64,000 nucleotides of DNA from Synaphobranchus kaupii (Eukaryota; Chordata; Actinopteri; Anguilliformes; Synaphobranchidae), in NCBI GenBank assembly GCA_029718625.1, contig CM056376.1:20471091-20535090 (forward strand), read 5' to 3'. The number at the start of each line of letters is the position of its first letter. The first letter of the stretch is position 1. The position numbers were made by a program, and so were the translations under genes. The notes beneath the pieces were generated by a model. The model was not told where the DNA came from, ran no database searches, and was given only the letters and a program-made list of their open reading frames with translations. Below are positions 60,301 to 64,000 of the stretch, piece by piece.

Positions 60301-63300
60301 GTCCGCGCTGTCAATACCGGTATTTTGTAATTAAAATTTTTAAATTAAATAAAAGTCAAAAATAAATAAAAGTGCATTTGCAGAGCTTCAACGTTGATGT
60401 TATTAAATGAATAAAAGCACATGATATAGCCTACAAGTTCGTATCACTTACAGCGTTAAAAGAGCTGGTGTTGGGACTACTAAAAAAAATAAAACTTGAG
60501 AGCTGATGCTGCGGGTAGGCCTTCACTCAGGTCATGCAAGCAGTTGCCTAGCAGAGTTGTAACTTAGATTGCAGGCCTATAGTAGGCTAATCATTTTGCA
60601 CTGTTATAGATAGGCTACAGTTTTGCAAGTTATCATTTTCATTTACCATATTATATTTATGTTACTTATTATTATGCTACTGACGCCACTTTAATCAGGT
60701 CGTTTTCGTTAGGTCAGTTTCAGTGAAATTGAATTTATGCTATTTATTACAAAAGGTATTTCTCCTTGTATTTATCTTACTTGACATTTTTTAATTGTAA
60801 GAATTTTGGTTTCTGGTTCTGAAGTATTTCGTGAATTAATAAAATTTGACTGTTAAACTTGAGCCTTGTCTCATGATGAGGTTATCCGGCAGGTCCCCCT
60901 AGTGGGGAAGGTTGGTAATACCGGTATTAACAGTGTTTTAGAGGGACGCAACACCAGCATCAAAACAATAACACCTTGACAAGCCTAGGCACCATCATAC
61001 ATGCATGCATGGGTCTAAATTTATTACCCCTTCAGAGCATTAAATGGACAAATCCGTGCGAAAGCCCACACTCGCTTTATAAGTTGACTCACAGTCACAG
61101 GCAGACTGGTTCAGCCTCAGTCACACTCTGGATAATAAATGCTCAGATACAGAACATTGGTTTGCGTACAACAGCCTGTCTGAGGTAAACCCATGAAACA
61201 AGGCTCAAAGTCAAGTTGTGCTCAGTCCAAGCAGCTCTGGGGATGATTCCCAGAGGTGCGATGGAGCAGAGCGAATGCTAGCAGTCAGAGGCAGGTGCTG
61301 CCGGCACACTGCAAAGATATACAACCCATTGGACCGACAAAAAGATTGACTGCCTGTTACCTGATGTTGATCTAACAGTCTGGCAATCATACAAAAAGAT
61401 GTGCAGCTGGCTCAGGCGTAGCACTGATAGCCGAGAGCTGAAGGCTTTGCTGTGAGTTTTGGCTGTAGGGCGTAAGAGCTTGTTTGAGGCCCGCCCGGCT
61501 TGCTCACCAGAAGGTCACTCTGCGGGATGGAGAGGAGGAGCTTGATGAAGGTCTGCAGGGCGTTGTCCAGCGCGTCGTCCCCGTACAGGCGGAAGACGCC
61601 GAAGTTGACGTAGTTCCCGCTCAGGACGGCCTTCAGCATGGAGAAGCAGGTGGAGATGCCCTTCAGCTTAAGGGCGTAGACCTGATCCTTCGGCACCTCC
61701 CCTATCGTCAGGATACGATTGCCTGCAATCAAGAGGGGGAATAAAAGACGTTTCATTCACCTTTTCACCTCAAATCACAGGTACACGCATACCTTTCATT
61801 TGCTTCATAAAGATCCTAATCGAGGGTTTACCAAATTATTTTTTTTTAATATTACCGACTCATACTGCTGGATATTAATTTTCACCAATTATTATTTATT
61901 ATCTTACTCGAGGTCAGCTCCCTATCCACTAAGATACATTTGCCCTTCATTGAATGCTAGCACTAAAAAAATAAAATGCTAATTCCCTGAACACAATGAA
62001 ACCTCACCGGTCTTAAGCCTACCTTCCTTTCATAAAGGCTTACGCCAGGATGTCCTTGAGAAAATTAAATTGGTGCCGTCATATTTACCATATGTAGTGA
62101 TCATCTTGCTGGTTTCTCTAAAAAGCAGGATTCCATTGGGTGACGAAACATCAAACTGTAATCTCTGTGACCTACACACAGAAAATGGAACAGAACAGGG
62201 TTGTAATTAGGGAGTGTACATTTACATAAACAATTTATGAATAAATTCACTACTACACCTTGTGGGCCCAAGCCAACCGAACAATGAATGTGCTTTCCAC
62301 TTGGAAATGATGAACATACCACTTGGATCCAACAGGCCTACGGCAGGTACCCTCAATACACCACTTAAAACGACAGGGCAAGATAACATTTTTACATCTC
62401 CTTCACATGAACAGGGACAATCATACCTGTTGTGAACAAGCTCCGCCATCAGTTTGAGGACTGGTGTGGTGCATGCTGGGACATGGTACCACAGCTCAAT
62501 GGCCCTCTGCAGGATGGGCATGTAGGTGGGGTAACTGAGGGAGGGCAAAGGCTGAGGAAAATCATGCTGAGAAAATGACCAAAACAAACACAGACTCCCG
62601 TCCCCATCGAGTTCACCCTCTGAATTATTAATTACAGTAAGTCTGCGTTTGAAAATGAACCAGTTTAAGAACACAAACCACACTCTGTACACCACGTCTG
62701 GACACTGAAAGGATACATCCAGTCAAACAGCATCATGAAGCTGGTCTTAGCATTGAAAGCAAAGGCAATCCCCCTTAAATCTCTCACAAGGCCTACCAAA
62801 GTTCTCTGAAAAGTAAATAGTAATTATTTAACACACAGAATAATAATAAGGGAGAAGTCATACATGGGAGATGTCACAGCCCTGAAAAGATTCATAAACA
62901 GTGGAGAAACTGAACTGGTTAGTCAGACTATTAGTGCATGGCTACTCAACACTCACTTTCGCTTCTTGCTCGTTGAAAGTGTTGGTGCTGAACATCTGCG
63001 CTACAGCTTCGAAAGCTGCCGTCAAGGGCAACATAAACTGCTCAAACTGGTCCTCATCTTCACCTGCGGACCGAAACCCAGAGAGACAGACAGTTGAGTC
63101 GCGTCACAGTTGGCAAGCTCTTCCAACCTGCTTCCAGGGAACTATGAAATATCCCTCAACTCACATCTATCTCTCCAGTCAAATAATACAGAAACCTAGA
63201 GGTTTACAGAACGAGTAAGGCGTTAAATAAGTAAGCAGTGCAACTTGAGATAAAATTAAACTCAAGAGTCAGTCGATGACCTCAGGGGGTCCACAGGAGG

Positions 63301-64000
63301 TGCACATTCACTGCTTCTCACCTAGGTCTACCATCAGCAGACGCCCCAGTGCGGTGTAGAAAGTGGTCCGACACCTCATGTCGCTCAGATTTGACTGATT
63401 GTTAAGGCCCAGGAAGGAAAAGTGCTCACTCTGACCAGACAAACAGACACAAAAAAAACAACAAAAAGTGAGATGCCACAATTTAAATGGTGTAATTTTT
63501 TCTCAGCCACTTCTCTTCCATTATTCCAGAAACAGCACGTTAATGAGGAAGCGTGAAGGCAGCGGTCTGGCACTTACTGTGTGGTTGTTTAGCATGAACT
63601 GGACAGCGCTGAGTTTCACCAGCTTTCTCACGCTGCTGTAGGTACACTGAGAGTCAAGGAGATGTACAGTACTGACATACATACGGCACGCAAGGAAAAC
63701 TATAACCTGCTGTCAAGAAAGATGGCCAACGGGCACACTAGGAAATATTGAGGGGGCAATAAAATGTATATTTAAAAAAATGCATGTATAGTTAAAAATA
63801 AGATGCTACAAACCATGAATGGGAAAAATAGAGACTTTTCAGTATCAAGCACATATACTGTAGGAGTAACCTTTCCATACCCTCACAGTACAGTGGAAAA
63901 CTTCATGTACAAATGAAAAGTTAGGTGTAGAATATAAACGTTAGGGGAGACAGCCAAGCAGATGGCAAAGGATATCCAATGGAGAGGTCGTTGAGAAGCT
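57287..64000 (-). CDS. xpo7: exportin 7 (importin-beta family nuclear transport receptor), C-terminal 472 residues
   Basis: XPO7 (RanBP16) is a HEAT-repeat, Ran-binding transport receptor of the importin-beta family that moves cargo through nuclear pores. Thirteen minus-strand exons were placed here. Their lengths sum to a clean frame of 472 residues plus stop, about the last 43 percent of the 1087-residue human protein. Diagnostic blocks: [173 protein letters not shown] and the C-terminus [18 protein letters not shown]. All exons look intact. One intron is AT-AC (U12-type). The 5' half lies beyond the right edge. Confidence 0.97.
57750..57877 (-). CDS. xpo7: xpo7 exon ([20 protein letters not shown])
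   Basis: 128 nt, phase 0 to 2. Encodes [20 protein letters not shown] through [17 protein letters not shown]. Acceptor is cttcctcag, donor is ACAG|gtatgc. Confidence 0.96.
58323..58421 (-). CDS. xpo7: xpo7 exon ([18 protein letters not shown])
   Basis: 99 nt, phase 0 to 0, 33 residues. Acceptor is tttcttgcag, donor is GAG AAG|gtaagc. Confidence 0.96.
58556..58716 (-). CDS. xpo7: xpo7 exon ([20 protein letters not shown])
   Basis: 161 nt, phase 1 to 0, 53 residues ending [14 protein letters not shown]. Acceptor is tctcttccag, donor is CAG|gtaagg. Confidence 0.96.
58717..59675. other. xpo7 intron
   Basis: About 1 kb with an 18-base G run near 58784-58801. Nothing else recognised. Confidence 0.6.
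59676..59814 (-). CDS. xpo7: xpo7 exon ([20 protein letters not shown])
   Basis: 139 nt, phase 0 to 1, 46 residues ending [15 protein letters not shown]. Acceptor is ctctcctacag, donor is CTTG|gtaaat. Confidence 0.96.
59904..60244. mobile_element. hAT-type non-autonomous element with internal tandem duplication
   Basis: Imperfect inverted ends caagggcgtcacttt and aaatgacacctatg, plus ggtggggaca motifs near both ends. A perfect 8-bp target duplication, ctggctat, flanks it (59896-59903 and 60245-60252). It carries two tandem copies of a 66-76 bp unit at 60031-60172. Inserted in the xpo7 intron about 90 bp from an exon acceptor. Confidence 0.82.
60031..60172. repeat. tandem duplication of a 66-76 bp unit
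   Basis: Copies begin at 60031 and 60097; both contain aggatttacactgacaggct and cacaaccttcaggacaa. The second copy has a short extra segment. It lies within the hAT-type element. Confidence 0.88.
60253..61507. other. xpo7 intron, right part
   Basis: AT-rich intron sequence with a few TAGGCTA-type words at 60430-60620. No gene recognised. Confidence 0.55.
61508..61722 (-). CDS. xpo7: xpo7 exon ([20 protein letters not shown])
   Basis: 215 nt, phase 1 to 0, 71 residues including [20 protein letters not shown] and ending [13 protein letters not shown]-rich. Acceptor is cttgattgcag, donor is CTG|gtgagc. Confidence 0.97.
62089..62171 (-). CDS. xpo7: xpo7 exon ([20 protein letters not shown])
   Basis: 83 nt, phase 2 to 1, 27 full codons ending SKMITTY. 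Acceptor is tgtgtgtag, donor is TATG|gtaaat. Confidence 0.95.
62427..62534 (-). CDS. xpo7: xpo7 exon ([20 protein letters not shown])
   Basis: 108 nt, phase 2 to 2, 35 full codons ending [10 protein letters not shown]. Acceptor is gccctccctcag, donor is AACAG|gtatga. Confidence 0.95.
62535..62716 (-). other. xpo7: xpo7 intron with U12-like donor (gtatccttt)
   Basis: The 182-bp intron starts gtatcctttc, an exact match to the U12 donor consensus rtatccttt, and ends ctcag. The sequence ttcctcagc about 18 nt before the acceptor matches the U12 branch consensus ttccttray at most positions, but not clearly at the branch adenosine. A probable GT-AG U12-type intron, less certain than the AT-AC one at 63642. 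Confidence 0.5.
62717..62805 (-). CDS. xpo7: xpo7 exon ([20 protein letters not shown])
   Basis: 89 nt, phase 0 to 2, ending TSFMMLFDW plus AT of a split Ile codon. Acceptor is cttttcag, donor is GGAT|gtatcc. Confidence 0.95.
62957..63063 (-). CDS. xpo7: xpo7 exon ([20 protein letters not shown])
   Basis: 107 nt, phase 1 to 0, 35 full codons ending [15 protein letters not shown]. Acceptor is ggtccgcag, donor is AAA|gtgagt. Confidence 0.95.
63322..63430 (-). CDS. xpo7: xpo7 exon ([20 protein letters not shown])
   Basis: 109 nt, phase 0 to 1, 36 codons ending [16 protein letters not shown]. Acceptor is gtctggtcag, donor is CTAG|gtgaga. Confidence 0.96.
63578..63641 (-). CDS. xpo7: xpo7 exon ([20 protein letters not shown])
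   Basis: 64 nt, phase 2 to 0, 21 full codons ending NNHT. Its acceptor is an AC dinucleotide (tcagtgtac). Using the tempting ag five bases earlier would add bases that break the phase and the conserved SIGYSSVRKL junction. Donor is ACA|gtaagt. Confidence 0.93.
63642..63975 (-). other. xpo7: AT-AC U12-type intron of xpo7
   Basis: The 334-bp intron begins atatcctttg, identical to the AT-AC U12 donor consensus. It ends tccttgactctcagtgtac, where tccttgactc is a near-perfect U12 branch site with its adenosine 12 nt before the AC acceptor. Splicing this way restores SIGYSSVRKL exactly. It would be excised by the minor spliceosome. Confidence 0.93.
63976..64000 (-). CDS. xpo7: xpo7 exon, partial at window edge (LLNDLSIG)
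   Basis: The last 25 nt of an exon that continues beyond the right edge, encoding LLNDLSI plus two bases of a Gly codon. Ends at an AT-AC donor, ATTGG|atatcc. Confidence 0.92.

Noticed and set aside
61484..61744. Plus-strand acidic ORF
   Set aside because: Antisense of the xpo7 exon at 61508-61722.

Overview
This window is a piece of a ray-finned (teleost-type) fish nuclear genome. It holds parts of three multi-exon genes with canonical splice sites, a CA/GT-microsatellite-rich AT background, tRNA-derived SINEs with the teleost-style DANA/V-SINE core, L2-type LINE tails, Tc1-like fragments and several palindromic hAT-type MITEs. There are no operons and no bacterial signals. The species cannot be named from the sequence. 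A block of exactly 500 Ns (42835-43334) marks an assembly gap.

All three recognisable genes are on the minus strand, so transcription runs right to left. From the right: xpo7 (exportin 7; last 13 coding exons, 57287-64000, 5' part beyond the right edge), fgf17 (FGF8/17/18 subfamily ligand; 36998-41660, with a possible first coding exon at 44102-44130), and dmtn (dematin; 14 coding exons, 1022-11714, plus a probable 5' UTR exon at 13120-13179; the last headpiece exon lies beyond the left edge). The order xpo7-fgf17-dmtn in one orientation matches human 8p21.3 (XPO7-NPM2-FGF17-DMTN). No NPM2-like exon was found between fgf17 and xpo7. The three proteins do not share a pathway: nuclear transport receptor, secreted FGF ligand, and actin-bundling membrane-skeleton protein.

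Exons were placed by conserved protein sequence, GT-AG (or AT-AC) borders and phase arithmetic. The dmtn coding exons sum to 377 codons with compatible phases throughout, although one exon's donor is ambiguous. The xpo7 exons sum to 472 residues plus stop. fgf17 closes only if one base is restored in the exon at 41015-41191, so this copy carries a one-base frameshift (assembly error or real lesion).

The 23-kb stretch 13180-36814 holds no recognised gene. It carries a 1.7-kb long-inverted-repeat element (19987-21674), a 0.8-kb fold-back hAT-like element (14370-15166), a 533-bp hAT MITE with perfect 8-bp target duplication (22286-22818), a 342-bp SINE with 12-bp target duplication (21797-22138), L2 and Tc1 debris (33540-35324), a CpG-rich patch near 26.5-26.95 kb and a TAGGCTA-word-rich tract (30.4-32.7 kb). 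The stretch 44131-56799 holds CpG-rich patches, MITEs and stretches that could be conserved non-coding elements of the fgf17 domain.

Most notable: an AT-AC (U12-type) intron in xpo7 with textbook 5' splice and branch sites, a second U12-like donor in the same gene, an 8-nt micro-exon in dmtn, the fgf17 frameshift, and the long inverted-repeat element with an apparent 4-bp target duplication.
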